Positions 39,591-49,284 of a stretch of 64,000 nucleotides of DNA are shown here, in pieces. Below the pieces are notes generated by a model. The model did not search any database. It saw only the letters and a list, made by a program, of their open reading frames with translations, and was not told the origin of the DNA. Positions within the stretch are counted from its first letter, which is position 1. The number at the start of each line of letters is the position of its first letter. Origin of the DNA: Canibacter zhoujuaniae (lineage in GTDB: Bacteria; Actinomycetota; Actinomycetes; Actinomycetales; Microbacteriaceae); NCBI RefSeq assembly GCF_011752015.1, contig NZ_JAAIKA010000001.1:682001-746000 (forward strand). The letters run 5' to 3'. The position numbers and the translations under genes are program-made.

Positions 39591-40472
39591 TTATACAGCC
39601 CTCCCCTGCACCGCTCCCTTAGTGCGCGGATCCAAAGAATCACGAAGTGAATCGCCGATAAAGTTGAATGCCATCACAACTGTGAATATCGCTAAGCCGG
39701 GGAAGGCAGCCAGCCACCAGGCAGAAAACTGCTCAACACCGGCAGCGACCATCGCACCCCAGTCAGGGGCAGGCGGCACAGCACCGAGGCCGAGGAAGGA
39801 CAGCCCCGCCAGCAAGAGGATAGCCGTGCCGAAGTCGAGCATCGCCAACACAAACACTGGCGCGAGCACGTTTGGGAGCACATCGCGGCGCAGCGAGGTA
39901 AAAGGGCCTGCGCCGAGCAGCCTACCGGCGACTACGTACTCCTGTTTGCGAGCGGTGATCACCAGCGACCGCGTCACGCGTGCATAGGCAGGCCAGGTCA
40001 CAATGAGCATCGCTATCACAGCATTTGTCAGGCTGGGGCCGAGCGCGGCTGTAATAACCATTGCGAGAATGATCGTGGGGAACGCAAACACTAGGTCGGC
40101 GATACGCATAATGATTTCATCCACGAGCTTGCCAAAATAGCCGGCAATCGCTCCAAGTAGGCCCCCAACGCACATCGCTGTCAGCACGAGCCCCAGCGCC
40201 AATGGGAGCGAGATACGACTGCCGTAAACTACGCGACTAAACACGTCACGCCCAACTTGATCCGTACCGAAAAGATGCTCAGCGCTTGGCGGCTGCAACC
40301 GGTCAAACGCCTGGGATAGTGGATCTGCTGGCGCTATTAACGGCGCAAAAATAATTACTATCAGCCACAGTGCGAGCACAATACCGCCGGTGATCGCAAG
40401 CGGTTGCCTGAACGCTTCTGGAATTGGCAGTCGCTTTCTGCGCCCAGCGGTTGCAGTAAGTATGTCTGTCAT
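39591..40472 (-). CDS. peptide ABC transporter permease (DppC type)
   Basis: This 293-residue permease has an N-terminal helix around 28-50, the FGTDQVGRDVFSRVVYG motif near residue 72 that marks DppC-type subunits, a further five helices, and the EAA loop (QEYVVAGRLLGAGPFTSLRR). ATG 40472 has AGGAG six bases upstream. It lies 9 bases from the DppB-type gene. Confidence 0.93.
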   Translation of the reverse strand: MTDILTATAGRRKRLPIPEAFRQPLAITGGIVLALWLIVIIFAPLIAPADPLSQAFDRLQPPSAEHLFGTDQVGRDVFSRVVYGSRISLPLALGLVLTAMCVGGLLGAIAGYFGKLVDEIIMRIADLVFAFPTIILAMVITAALGPSLTNAVIAMLIVTWPAYARVTRSLVITARKQEYVVAGRLLGAGPFTSLRRDVLPNVLAPVFVLAMLDFGTAILLLAGLSFLGLGAVPPAPDWGAMVAAGVEQFSAWWLAAFPGLAIFTVVMAFNFIGDSLRDSLDPRTKGAVQGRAV

Positions 40473-40481
40473 GTTTGTCTC

Positions 40482-41573
40482 CTACTGCACGCGAACGCGC
40501 GGGTCAATCAAGCCGTAAAGCACATCAACCACGAAGTTCAGACCGATATAAACAATGCCAACGATCAAACCGACCCCCATAATTGCGGGCAGATCAAGTT
40601 TGGTCGCCGCCGCAAATGAGTACTGGCCGATCCCGTTCCAGCTGTACACCTGCTCCACCAGCACTGTGCCAGATAGGAGGGATCCGAAAGCAAGACCGAG
40701 CACGGTGATAATTGGCACGGTGGCCGCGCGCAACACATAGCCGAATGTCACTGTTCGCTTCGACAGCCCTTTAGCCCTTGCAGCTTTAACGAAATCAAGA
40801 TCAAGCACCTCGAGCACCGCAGAGCGCGCAAACCTGGTCAGAAGCCCGATTGTGTAGAGCGCGAGCACGGAAGCTGGCAGCACTAAGTGATAGAGGGCGT
40901 CTGAGAAAACATCGAACTGTCCTGCTAGCAGAGCGTCGATAGTGTACATCCCAGTGACGTGCGGGGGCGGAATCAAAACTGGATCGAGCCGCCCCGATCC
41001 CGGAAAAATACCGAGCAGGAAGAAGAACACGTAGTAAACCACGAGCGCGAGCCAGAAAGTCGGCCAAGACAGTCCGATCAAACTGATAACGCGAATTACC
41101 TGATCGGTAAATTTGCGACGCTTCAAAGCCGCCCACAGGCCCAGACCTACTCCAAGCAGAGCCGATCCGACAATCGCTGCAAGCGCCAGCTCGATAGTAG
41201 CTGGAAATGCTCTTGCGAGTTCCTCTGCCACGGGCTGCCGGGTTTGTGTTGAAGTGCCTAAATTGCCCTGCACGAGGTTGGTCACATAGGTGATGTACTG
41301 CACCGGCAGTGGCTTATCGAGCCCCTGCTCCGCACGAAACTTCGCGACAATTTCTGGATTAGCAGCTGCCTGCTCCCCAAGCGCTGCCTGCACTGGATCG
41401 GAAGGCACCAGGTTGGTGAGGGTGAAGGTAACAAGCGTCACCCCGAGCACTAGGAGGATTGAGACCCCCAAGCGCACACCGATGTAGCGCAGCAGCGGCG
41501 GGATACCCCGGCGACGCGTTTGCGGTGTGCGCTCTAAGGTTTCGATCGCAACGGTATTAGTCGATGAGCGCAA
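40482..41573 (-). CDS. peptide ABC transporter permease (DppB type)
   Basis: This permease of about 363 residues has the DppB pattern: a first helix at about 35-58 ending in the TNLVPSDPVQAALG loop, the GLDKPLPVQYITYV segment, later helices, the EAA loop (LDFVKAARAKGLSKRTV) and a C-terminal LIDPRVRV. It overlaps the lipoprotein gene by 17 bases if TTG 41573 is the start. No good ribosome site is seen, so the start is uncertain, and a downstream GTG is possible. Its length is normal, unlike the 506-residue permease of the first transporter. Confidence 0.9.
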   Translation of the reverse strand: MRSSTNTVAIETLERTPQTRRRGIPPLLRYIGVRLGVSILLVLGVTLVTFTLTNLVPSDPVQAALGEQAAANPEIVAKFRAEQGLDKPLPVQYITYVTNLVQGNLGTSTQTRQPVAEELARAFPATIELALAAIVGSALLGVGLGLWAALKRRKFTDQVIRVISLIGLSWPTFWLALVVYYVFFFLLGIFPGSGRLDPVLIPPPHVTGMYTIDALLAGQFDVFSDALYHLVLPASVLALYTIGLLTRFARSAVLEVLDLDFVKAARAKGLSKRTVTFGYVLRAATVPIITVLGLAFGSLLSGTVLVEQVYSWNGIGQYSFAAATKLDLPAIMGVGLIVGIVYIGLNFVVDVLYGLIDPRVRVQ

Positions 41574-43125
41574 GGTCTACAGTCCAAATCGGATTTGCAA
41601 CTACACTGCTGATGCTCTTGCTCGTCACGATGCTCTGCCCAGGCTGCAGCAGTGGAATGAACGGTCCAGCCTCATTCTGGTATTCCTGCCATTCTTTGTA
41701 TGCAGACTCCACCTCAGATTCGCCTGCGGTTTTGGCTGCGTTAGCGAGTGCGACCATCTTTGGATCAGCTTCGCTCTCCCAACCGGCACGCAAACCTACC
41801 AGCTGACCGGGCGAGAACACGAGGTAGTTTGATGGGTGCGGGAAGTCAGGACCCCAGTACCACAGACCAATTGTTTCTTGGCCGTTGCGGTATGCATCAA
41901 GCTCGGTTGCTACCGGGGCTGGCGCAAGCTGAATATTAATTCCGATTTCAGCCAGCTGTGCTTGCAGGCTTTCAGCAATACTGGTGAAAGAAAGCCCCTG
42001 CACCGTAATATCGTTCGGGAAGTTCAGCGTCACTGCTTCTCCGTTGTAGCCTGAAGCTGCGAGCGCTGCCTTTGCTGCGGCTATATCACGCTGGTTGCCA
42101 GCGGCTGCGTCGAGCGCACCAACAAACAGGGATGGGATCGGCCCGCCTGGGCGCACAGCACCCTCACCTGCGAGCGCGACAATTTTGTCATAATCGACGC
42201 CGAGCTTAACCGCCTGCACGAAGTCGGGGTTGCTGGTCCATGCGTTGACGTTTTTATTCTGGTTCAGGAAGAAGAAAATCATATAGCGCGATGCGTTGCT
42301 GGTGATGTTAACGTTGGCACCAGCTAACTCAGCTACCTGATCTGGGTTTAGATCAAGAGCCAGCTGTGATTCACCCTTTTCCACATTTAATTTCTGTGTT
42401 GGGCCTTCAACGTTGCGCAGCACGATACGCTCGTATTTCGGTTTTGTGCCCGTATAGTTTTCGTTTGCGGTTAACACGACCTGCTTTGCAGCGTCGAATG
42501 AGTCAAGCACATATGGGCCAGACCCAGCAGATTCACTGTTGAGGAAGCTTTCTGCGCTATCAGCTTCTGTGTTGGTGCCGCCATGCGCCTCAACCGTCTC
42601 CTGATTAACAACAGAGAGCGCACCATTTGGCAAAATAAATGGGAGTTCTGGTCGCGGTTCGGGACTGGTTATAGTTAGAGTCTTGTCATCTACTTTTTCG
42701 ATGGTGAGCCCATCAAGCAAGAACGATGGGTTGCCTTTAATACCCTGCAGTCGGGTCAGTGAGAATACGGCATCATCAACCGTGACCGGGCTACCGTCAG
42801 AGAAAACATGACCGTCTTTCATGGTCAGCGTCATCACGGTGTTGTCGGCGTTCATCTCATAGCTTGCAAGCCCGTCTACCGGAGTGGTGACGTCTGAACC
42901 CTTGAAAGTGAGCAGTGTCTCATACATTGCTTTCGCAATGATCTGCCCGGTGGTCTCGTAGGAACGGTTTGGGTCTGCAGTTTTCAGGTCAAACGAGGCG
43001 TCAACAACAAGAGTTTTGCCCGCTTGGCTGCTGGCGCTACCCCCCCCCGCACAGCCGGCAAGACCGATTGTCACCGCGGTCACTAAGCCTGCCGCTGCAA
43101 CTGCTTTCTTAAAAGAAAACTTCAT
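41557..43125 (-). CDS. peptide ABC transporter substrate-binding lipoprotein
   Basis: This 522-residue family 5 binding protein has a signal peptide ending in the lipobox IGLAGC (lipidated Cys25), followed by a Gly/Ser-rich linker. The binding domain carries typical segments such as the DGHVFSDGSPVTVDDAVFSL stretch near residue 105 and a C-terminal region that includes PLLQPGQSIVT. AGGAG lies six bases before the ATG at 43125. It heads the operon of two permeases, two ATPases and an ABM protein. A divergent Lrp/AsnC regulator gene suggests amino-acid-responsive control. Confidence 0.93.
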   Translation of the reverse strand: MKFSFKKAVAAAGLVTAVTIGLAGCAGGGSASSQAGKTLVVDASFDLKTADPNRSYETTGQIIAKAMYETLLTFKGSDVTTPVDGLASYEMNADNTVMTLTMKDGHVFSDGSPVTVDDAVFSLTRLQGIKGNPSFLLDGLTIEKVDDKTLTITSPEPRPELPFILPNGALSVVNQETVEAHGGTNTEADSAESFLNSESAGSGPYVLDSFDAAKQVVLTANENYTGTKPKYERIVLRNVEGPTQKLNVEKGESQLALDLNPDQVAELAGANVNITSNASRYMIFFFLNQNKNVNAWTSNPDFVQAVKLGVDYDKIVALAGEGAVRPGGPIPSLFVGALDAAAGNQRDIAAAKAALAASGYNGEAVTLNFPNDITVQGLSFTSIAESLQAQLAEIGINIQLAPAPVATELDAYRNGQETIGLWYWGPDFPHPSNYLVFSPGQLVGLRAGWESEADPKMVALANAAKTAGESEVESAYKEWQEYQNEAGPFIPLLQPGQSIVTSKSISSVVANPIWTVDLALID

Positions 43126-43192
43126 TGAATTCTCCTAATTCACTTTCTTTCTCTAAACCAGCACATGTTTCAGAGATTGTTTTAAAATTACT

Positions 43193-43202
43193 GGAAATTT
43201 CC
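43193..43202. promoter_or_regulatory. palindrome in the Lrp/peptide-transporter divergent region
   Basis: GGAAATTTCC is a perfect 10-base palindrome; a related GGAAAATTT occurs at about 43223-43231 and GGAAAATAT-like sequence on the minus strand near 43270. AT-rich degenerate repeats such as these suit Lrp/AsnC-type regulators, which bind such DNA cooperatively. They lie between the divergent regulator and transporter genes. Confidence 0.35.
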
Positions 43203-43319
43203 CAAGAGATCCAAGAGAAATAGGAAAATTTGGAGTTTCGTACACTACTTCTCGCAATTTGATTACATATTTTCCAGATTTTTCGCTGTTTTAACGCATA
43301 TTTTTGGAATAATCTAACC

Positions 43320-43841
43320 ATGAAATTAGATAGCACCCATCTGCAAATGCTTGACCTGCTGCGCAGAGACAGCAGGCTCTCGATAGCAGCGCTCGCCGAA
43401 AAACTCAGCATTTCACGGTCCAACGCATATCAGCGGTTTGAGGCGTTAAAAGAGGCCGGGGTGATTATAGGCGCGACAATCGACATCGACTTCAACGCGG
43501 TGGGAGTTGGGGTGTGTGCGTTGGTGTTTGTGTCACTGCAGCAAAATCAGTGGCAAAGATTTAGAGAAAAGCTTGTGGATCTAGCGGAGCTTGATTATTT
43601 TGCGGTCATCACCGGCAGCTATGACTGCATGCTGCTGGTGCGCACAACTAGCGTGTCTGGCGTGCACAATCTTGTGACGAACAAGCTCTCCCAATGGCCC
43701 GAGATCAAAACCACTGAAACAGTTTTCATCATGGATGAGGGCTGGTCGCTTGTGGATATTGCGCGCACACTTGAAAACAGCCCGTCTGCACAGGAGTATC
43801 CAGCAGCAGACGGCATGCTGCGCTATATAAAACGAAAATAG
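43320..43841 (+). CDS. Lrp/AsnC family transcriptional regulator
   Basis: This 173-residue regulator has a helix-turn-helix at about residues 20-45 (LSIAALAEKLSISRSNAYQRFEAL) and a RAM/AsnC ligand-binding domain following residue 65, ending with VFIMDEGWSLVD. It is of normal size and its C-terminal 25 residues are a polar tail. The gene is divergent from the peptide ABC operon with a 194-base gap carrying palindromes, so it probably regulates that operon and itself. The ligand, likely an amino acid, is not known. Confidence 0.88.
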   Translation: MKLDSTHLQMLDLLRRDSRLSIAALAEKLSISRSNAYQRFEALKEAGVIIGATIDIDFNAVGVGVCALVFVSLQQNQWQRFREKLVDLAELDYFAVITGSYDCMLLVRTTSVSGVHNLVTNKLSQWPEIKTTETVFIMDEGWSLVDIARTLENSPSAQEYPAADGMLRYIKRK

Positions 43842-43907
43842 GTCGTATTTTCTGCCTAGGTTTAGGGGCCCGTAAGGAAAATAAAACCCTAGTGAAATAT
43901 TTTTTTG

Positions 43908-43981
43908 TCGGGCTAGCCGGATTTGAACCGACGACCCCTTGTCCCCCAGACAAGTGCGCTACCAAGCTGCGCTATAGCCCG
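43908..43981 (-). tRNA. tRNA-Pro(GGG)
   Basis: The 74-base cloverleaf on the minus strand has a 7-bp acceptor stem CGGGCTA/TAGCCCG, a 4-bp D stem GCGC, a 5-bp anticodon stem CTTGT/ACAAG with loop CTGGGGG (anticodon GGG) and a T arm with TTCGAAT. The discriminator base is A and no CCA is encoded. Confidence 0.95.
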
Positions 43982-44036
43982 TAGTTGAAAACTTCAACCA
44001 ACCCATTCTAGCGCTTAACCTGCAGCATTAGGGCAA

Positions 44037-44059
44037 GATGCAGCAATAAATTCTGCATC
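44037..44059 (-). terminator. weak terminator-like repeat after der
   Basis: GATGCAG (44037-44043) and CTGCATC (44053-44059) form a 7-bp stem with a 9-base loop, 29 bases past the der stop. The downstream minus-strand sequence is only TTGCCC, so it is a weak candidate. Confidence 0.35.
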
Positions 44060-44087
44060 CCAACCAGTGCGCCACACACAGCGCAAG

Positions 44088-45626
44088 CTATCTACGACCG
44101 CGCGGTGTTTTTTCACGGATCCGCATATTCACAACCAGCGGCGATCCCTCAAACCCGTAGCGTTCACGCAGACGGCGCTGCATAAAGCGGCGGTACTGCG
44201 GATCCAAAAACCCGGTAGTGAACAAAACAAAAGTTGGTGGGCGGTTTGAGACCTGAGTGCCAAAAAGCACTCGCGGCTGTTTACCACCGCGCAGTGGGTG
44301 CGGATGCTCCTGCACTAGCTCCGCCAAGAAAGCATTAAATTTCGCTGTTGGAATGCGCGTATCCCAACTCTCCAACGCAAGCTCCAGAGCCGGCACCAGT
44401 TTTTCAAGATGCCGGCCGGTGCGCGCCGAAATGTTCACACGCGGCGCCCAATCAACGTGCGAGAGATCCTGCTCAATTTCCCGCTCAAGGTAGCGTCGCC
44501 GCTCATCATCAAGCAGATCCCACTTGTTAAAGGCCAGCACAAGTGCACGGCCAGACTCCAGCACAAGATCAATAATGCGCAGATCCTGATCGCTAATCGG
44601 CTCTGTGACATCGAGCAGCACAACCGCAACCTCAGCCTTTTCTAACGCGGTTGCTGTGCGCAGTGAAGCATAGAAGTCTGCTCCCTTAGTCATATGCACC
44701 CGCCGCCTGATACCTGCGGTATCAACAAACGTCCAGATGCGTCCAGCGATCTCCACCTGCTCGTCGATCGGGTCGCGGGTGGTGCCGGCAAGATCGCTCA
44801 CAACCGCACGCTCTTCACCAGCGGCTTTATTCAGCAGCGAAGACTTCCCAACATTGGGGCGCCCCAACAGTGCCACGCGGCGCGGTCCGCCGGCTTTTGG
44901 CACAGCAACAGCAGACTCTTTCGGCAGCTTCTGCATGAGCGCATCAAGGAGGTCTGCCACCCCACGGCCGTGCAGCGCAGAAACTGGGTGCGGTTCACCG
45001 AGCCCCAGCGACCACAGCACCGCGGCCTCTGGTTCAAGCACCGCATCATCAACCTTGTTTGCAACAAGAAACACTGGTTTCTTCGTGCGGCGCAGCAGCT
45101 GCACAACCCGCTCATCGGTTGCCGTCGCACCAATCCGCGCATCAACCACAAAAAGCACGGCATCGCACAGTTCCAAAGCAACCTCAGACTGCAGCGCTAC
45201 AGAGCGGTCGATCCCTTTAGCATCGGGCTCCCAGCCGCCAGTATCAACCAGCGTAAATTTCCGTCCCTGCCACTGCGCGCTGTATGACACACGATCGCGA
45301 GTAACACCGGGCACATCTTCAACCACCGCTTCACGGCGACCGATAATACGATTCACGAGCGCGGATTTGCCCACGTTTGGCCTACCAACGATAGCCACAA
45401 CCGGCGGGTTTTCAAAATGCTCTGCAAACTCAAGCGGCGTTTCAACATCCAGCAGCTCAAGATCTTCTTCGCTTAAGTCAAAATCCGCAAGGCTTGAGCG
45501 CAGCATTTCGGTGCGCTCTTCATCGGTCACCGCATCTGCCAGCGCCTCAAAATCTATGTCGTCGAAGTCACCTTCGATCAACTCACCGCTGTTAGCGTCA
45601 GCTTCGTAATTCTGCTCTTCATTCAT
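44088..45626 (-). CDS. der: ribosome biogenesis GTPase Der
   Basis: Der (EngA) has two tandem GTPase domains and helps mature the 50S ribosomal subunit. The first P-loop GRPNVGKSA is near residue 81 and the second GRPNVGKSS near 258; both have NKxD-type motifs (VANKVDD and FNKWDLL). A C-terminal KH-like domain follows, with the MRIREKTP segment. The first 70 residues form an acidic, low-complexity extension typical of actinobacterial Der. It is the last gene of the leftward cluster rluB - tyrA - cmk - der, and starts 2 bases after the cmk stop. Confidence 0.97.
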   Translation of the reverse strand: MNEEQNYEADANSGELIEGDFDDIDFEALADAVTDEERTEMLRSSLADFDLSEEDLELLDVETPLEFAEHFENPPVVAIVGRPNVGKSALVNRIIGRREAVVEDVPGVTRDRVSYSAQWQGRKFTLVDTGGWEPDAKGIDRSVALQSEVALELCDAVLFVVDARIGATATDERVVQLLRRTKKPVFLVANKVDDAVLEPEAAVLWSLGLGEPHPVSALHGRGVADLLDALMQKLPKESAVAVPKAGGPRRVALLGRPNVGKSSLLNKAAGEERAVVSDLAGTTRDPIDEQVEIAGRIWTFVDTAGIRRRVHMTKGADFYASLRTATALEKAEVAVVLLDVTEPISDQDLRIIDLVLESGRALVLAFNKWDLLDDERRRYLEREIEQDLSHVDWAPRVNISARTGRHLEKLVPALELALESWDTRIPTAKFNAFLAELVQEHPHPLRGGKQPRVLFGTQVSNRPPTFVLFTTGFLDPQYRRFMQRRLRERYGFEGSPLVVNMRIREKTPRGRR

Positions 45627-45628
45627 AA

Positions 45629-46318
45629 CTACCCCAGCTTACCGGCGCGTTCCTGGGCATACTCAACAACCGCCGCTACCGAGCCAGCAAAATCAAGCTC
45701 ACTGGTGTCAATCAGTTTCACACCGGGTGCCGGATCAATAAAATTTACGACCTTTAAATCAGCTTCATCTCGCACCCGCAGATCTTCTAACACCTGCGCA
45801 AAAGTCATCTGCGGCAGCTGTTTTTGACGGCGGACGGCGCGCACCTCGGGGCTGGCTGTCAGAATTATGCGCACCTTGGCATCCGGCATCACAACTGTCG
45901 TAATGTCACGCCCTTCAATAACAACTCCGGGCAGCCCGCTCACAGATACATATTTCCGAAACCAACGGTTTAGCTCATCACGCACAGCTGCAATCGCAGA
46001 CACATGCTTAATAGCTTCGGTTGTTTTTGGATCTCGGATTTGCGCCGCTATATTTTGGCCGTTCAGCCGAATCTCACCGTCTGCTGCAAGAGGCAGCTCA
46101 AGCTGCCAATTTTTTAGCACCGCAAGCGCATCTGCTGCAAGGTTGGCGCGGCCTGCGAGCGCCCCCTGTTGCAGCAGCAGCCATGTGAGCGCACGGTAGG
46201 CGGCGCCGGTGTCAAGAAAACCGTAACCGAGTTTCTCAGCTACCGCCCGCGCAACCGATGACTTCCCGCTACCGGCAGGGCCATCGATCGCAACGATAAT
46301 CGGCTTTTCGCATGTCAC
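45629..46318 (-). CDS. cmk: cytidylate kinase
   Basis: Cmk phosphorylates CMP and dCMP with ATP. The product of about 229 residues has the P-loop [15 protein letters not shown] close to the N-terminus, the NMP-binding segment [12 protein letters not shown], and an Arg-rich lid ([13 protein letters not shown]). Starts at TTG 46330 and GTG 46318 are in frame; GGAGG lies five bases before the GTG, which overlaps the tyrA stop as GTGA, so the GTG is preferred. Gene order tyrA - cmk - der is conserved in many bacteria. Confidence 0.95.
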   Translation of the reverse strand: MTCEKPIIVAIDGPAGSGKSSVARAVAEKLGYGFLDTGAAYRALTWLLLQQGALAGRANLAADALAVLKNWQLELPLAADGEIRLNGQNIAAQIRDPKTTEAIKHVSAIAAVRDELNRWFRKYVSVSGLPGVVIEGRDITTVVMPDAKVRIILTASPEVRAVRRQKQLPQMTFAQVLEDLRVRDEADLKVVNFIDPAPGVKLIDTSELDFAGSVAAVVEYAQERAGKLG

Positions 46319-47436
46319 AGGATCCTCCAACCACGCTCCCCGAGCGCTGTCCGAGCACGGTCGGCAACCTCAGGAAGCACCGCAACGTTCGCAAAACCGA
46401 TTTCTGCGCCGGGTGAGTGTTCGAGACGAAGATCTTCCATATTAATTTTCAGCTCTTCCAGGTCTGTCAGGAGGCGCGCAAGCTGACCGGGGCTGTCAGC
46501 GACAATAACCTGCAGATTCGCGAAGGCAAGCGTGGAGCCGTGTTTTCCGGGAAGTCTTTCAACCCCTCGATTACCCGCGTCGATAAGATCTGCGAGCGCA
46601 CTGCGTGACCCACGCTGGTCTGGGTTTTCAATGGCTGTGGCGACTGTCTCTAGATCCTCTGCAAAACCACGCAGCAACGGCGCTATTTCAGCGTGGTTTG
46701 CTCCTAAAATCTGCACCCACAGCTCCGGGTCGCTTTTGGCGATACGAGTTGTGTCACGCACACCACCACCCGACAGGTTGAGGTTGCGCGCCTGCGCTTT
46801 ATTGAGCTGGGCGGCGAGCACGCTGGCAACTATCTGCGGCAGGTGCGACACCATCGCCACCGCCGCATCGTGCTCCTGCGGCTCCCACTCGGTTGGCACG
46901 GCTCCGAGTTCAATCGCGAGCGCTTCCACCGCGTTGAGGGCAGCAGCGGGGGTCTCTTGATCGCGACAGATCACCCAAGGTCGGCCGACAAACAGGTCTG
47001 CGCGCGCCATTACTGCGCTTCCCTTTTCACGACCGGCCATCGGGTGTGATCCCACATAGCGGGTGGTGTCGATCCCTGCGGCACGCAATTCTCTGAGCGC
47101 AGGCAGTTTCACGCTGGCAACATCTGTAACCACCGCTTTAGGCCAGGTTTTTAACGCTGCGGCAACCACCGTTGCAACAGTTTCTGGTGGGGTTGCAACA
47201 ATCACCAGCTGCGGACCACCCACGGCACTGAGGATCTCATCGGTTAGCGGGGTGCCAGCGCCGTAGTCGGAGGCGAGCGCAAGCGCCGTTGGCGAGTTGT
47301 CTGCGAGTGTTACAACTGTGCCCTTCTGGGTGAGGTTGAGCCCAATTGAGGCACCCAGCAGCCCGGCGCCGATAATGTGCACATGGCCGGTCACCCGATT
47401 GGCCAATCCTGTCACGGCCGATCCCCCGTAGTTCAT
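46315..47436 (-). CDS. tyrA: prephenate dehydrogenase
   Basis: TyrA oxidises and decarboxylates prephenate to 4-hydroxyphenylpyruvate in tyrosine synthesis, with NAD+. The 373-residue chain begins with a Rossmann motif (HIIGAGLLGASIG, about residue 20), has the conserved SHPMAGREKGS substrate region near 130, and ends with an ACT-like regulatory domain (about 300-373), which suggests feedback control by tyrosine. The ATG overlaps the rluB stop as ATGA and the gene overlaps cmk at its end, so the three are coupled. Confidence 0.93.
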   Translation of the reverse strand: MNYGGSAVTGLANRVTGHVHIIGAGLLGASIGLNLTQKGTVVTLADNSPTALALASDYGAGTPLTDEILSAVGGPQLVIVATPPETVATVVAAALKTWPKAVVTDVASVKLPALRELRAAGIDTTRYVGSHPMAGREKGSAVMARADLFVGRPWVICRDQETPAAALNAVEALAIELGAVPTEWEPQEHDAAVAMVSHLPQIVASVLAAQLNKAQARNLNLSGGGVRDTTRIAKSDPELWVQILGANHAEIAPLLRGFAEDLETVATAIENPDQRGSRSALADLIDAGNRGVERLPGKHGSTLAFANLQVIVADSPGQLARLLTDLEELKINMEDLRLEHSPGAEIGFANVAVLPEVADRARTALGERGWRIL

Positions 47437-48329
47437 TTGCGCACACCTTTTTTATGCGCATTTGAAGCTTTTTTGTTTGTCACTCTTTTAGCTGCCTTCT
47501 GGCGCAACGGTTTCGGCTTTGCCACTCCACGCAGCCCGCGTGCGCCGGCACCGTCACCGGGGCGACCGGCAGTCACCGGGCGTTTAGTTTTTGTGTCAGT
47601 CTCAGCTGCGGTCAGCAGCGCATTACGCTCTCCGGTCGAGAGTTCACGCATCTGCCCCAATGCTAGGGAGCCTAGGTGGAGCGGCCCGAACTGGCGGCGC
47701 ACGAGCGCAACCACGGGGTGACCGACCGCTGCCAGCATGCGGCGCACGATCCTGTTACGACCGGAGTGGAGGGTCAGCTCAATGAGTGAAAAATCGCGGT
47801 TGCTGCCGGGGAGCACCTTCGCAGCGTCCGCCTGAATATAGCCGTCGTCAAGTTCGAACCCATGCAGCAGCTTTTTGACTGTGCCCGGCACCACCAGCCC
47901 CCGCACTTTTGCAACATAGGTTTTCTCGACCCCAAAACTTGGGTGCGCCAGTTTGTGTGCGAGGCTGCCATCATTTGTCATGATTAACAGCCCTGAGGTG
48001 TCGGTGTCGAGCCGGCCAACATTGTAGAGCCGCTCCCCGATCTCGGCGCCGTATTCGCTCAAATCGCGCCGCCCCTGATCGTCTGACATCGTGGAGACAA
48101 CGCCGGTTGGTTTGTTGAGCACGAAATAGCGTTTTGCGACATCCAGCTGCACGACGGTGTTATCGACACGCACCTCATCAGTTTCGGTGTTGATGCGAGT
48201 GCCGAGTTCGGTTACGATCCGCCCGTTAACGCGCACCCGGCCGCGCGTAATCAGAATCTCGCAGGCGCGGCGGCTGGCAATGCCGGCGTTGGCGAGCGCT
48301 TTTTGCAGCCTTTCTTCTGTCTGCGTCAC
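47433..48329 (-). CDS. ribosomal pseudouridine synthase (RluB/RsuA family)
   Basis: This pseudouridine synthase of about 298 residues has an N-terminal S4 RNA-binding domain (RLQKALANAGIASRRACEI), the catalytic GRLDTDTSGLLIMTNDG motif with its Asp, and a C-terminal Lys/Arg-rich tail of about 55 residues. It probably modifies 23S rRNA. The annotated ORF could extend to 48362, but GTG 48329 begins one base after the parA stop and gives the normal domain start. In related actinobacteria, scpA and scpB stand between parA and this gene; here they are missing. Confidence 0.9.
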   Translation of the reverse strand: MTQTEERLQKALANAGIASRRACEILITRGRVRVNGRIVTELGTRINTETDEVRVDNTVVQLDVAKRYFVLNKPTGVVSTMSDDQGRRDLSEYGAEIGERLYNVGRLDTDTSGLLIMTNDGSLAHKLAHPSFGVEKTYVAKVRGLVVPGTVKKLLHGFELDDGYIQADAAKVLPGSNRDFSLIELTLHSGRNRIVRRMLAAVGHPVVALVRRQFGPLHLGSLALGQMRELSTGERNALLTAAETDTKTKRPVTAGRPGDGAGARGLRGVAKPKPLRQKAAKRVTNKKASNAHKKGVRK

Positions 48330-48330
48330 G

Positions 48331-49182
48331 TTACACAACCACCCCGCGCACAACCATTTCACGCGCGAGTTTTAGATAGGCTTCGGCTGCGGCGTTGTCC
48401 GGCGCATAATCGAGGATCGGTTTCGCCGCAACAGAGGCGTCGGGGATGCGCACTGTGCGACCAATAACAGTGTCAAACACTTTGTCGCCGAAGGTATCAA
48501 CGACCCGCTCCAGCACCTCTCGCGAGTGCAGAGTGCGGCTGTCGTACATTGTGCCGATAATGCCGTCAAGCTCAAGCGCTGGATTGAGCCTGTCGCGCAC
48601 TTTCTCAACGGTGTCAATAAGAAGCGCAACACCGCGCAGCGCAAAATACTCACACGCCAGAGGTATCAAAACCCCGTGACTCGCAGTCAGCGCATTGACA
48701 GCAAGCAGGCCGAGTGACGGTTGGCAGTCAACCAGGATCACATCATATTCGTTTTGCACTTTACGCAGCACACCAGCCAAAATCTGCTCGCGTGCAACCT
48801 CGTTTATCAGGTGCACTTCAGCCGCTGACAGATCAATGTTGGCGGGGATCACGTCTAGGTTTGTTACCGCAGTTGTTTGAATCGCATCGTGCGGGTCTTT
48901 CACGCTGCCGAGCATCAGGTCATAAATAGTTGGCACGTCGTGCGCCTGCACACCGAGACCGGCAGACAGCGCACCCTGGGGGTCAAAATCCACCGCGAGC
49001 ACTTTGCGACCGTAGCGAGCGAGAGCCGCCCCAAGGTTAATAGAAGTGGTTGTTTTACCAACCCCGCCCTTTTGGTTGCACAGCGAAATGATACGCGCCG
49101 GGCCGTGCTTGGCGAGCTTGGCTGGCGGAGCAAAAAAGCGTTCTGGGCGACCAGTCGGGCCGATCTCCTTTTTCGCAACCAC
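48331..49182 (-). CDS. ParA family ATPase
   Basis: This 283-residue Walker-type ATPase has the deviant P-loop KGGVGKTTTS at residues 38-47, the switch DFDPQGALS near 62 and the VDCQPSLG motif near 139. It is the Soj-like ATPase encoded next to xerD in actinobacteria (Rv1708 type), not the ParA of the origin region, because no parB or parS is adjacent. It may act in chromosome organisation or positioning. The start is GTG 49182 with AAAGGA six bases before it. Its function without the adjacent scpAB genes is an open question. Confidence 0.93.
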   Translation of the reverse strand: MVAKKEIGPTGRPERFFAPPAKLAKHGPARIISLCNQKGGVGKTTTSINLGAALARYGRKVLAVDFDPQGALSAGLGVQAHDVPTIYDLMLGSVKDPHDAIQTTAVTNLDVIPANIDLSAAEVHLINEVAREQILAGVLRKVQNEYDVILVDCQPSLGLLAVNALTASHGVLIPLACEYFALRGVALLIDTVEKVRDRLNPALELDGIIGTMYDSRTLHSREVLERVVDTFGDKVFDTVIGRTVRIPDASVAAKPILDYAPDNAAAEAYLKLAREMVVRGVVV

Positions 49183-49284
49183 TGGGGATCCTTTCCACTA
49201 CCGGGTGTTCTAATCAATCCTACCCGAGATTATCGGCATTTTTGCGGGCGGATCCGCGCTGCAAGCTCTAACCTAGACATACCT

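Noticed and set aside
43729-43965. Minus-strand 78-residue ORF beginning MVAHLSGGQGVVGSNPAS
   Set aside because: It is the translation of the tRNA-Pro gene and its flank; this peptide pattern is a well-known artefact of tRNA genes.
44737-45609. 290-residue plus-strand ORF
   Set aside because: It lies fully antisense to der, is Ser/Arg-rich with no start signals, and is a shadow ORF of the codon pattern.
48877-49284. Upstream extension of the PF03773 permease ORF
   Set aside because: It is antisense to the conserved parA gene and gives no family-like N-terminus; the ATG at 49285 fits the family.
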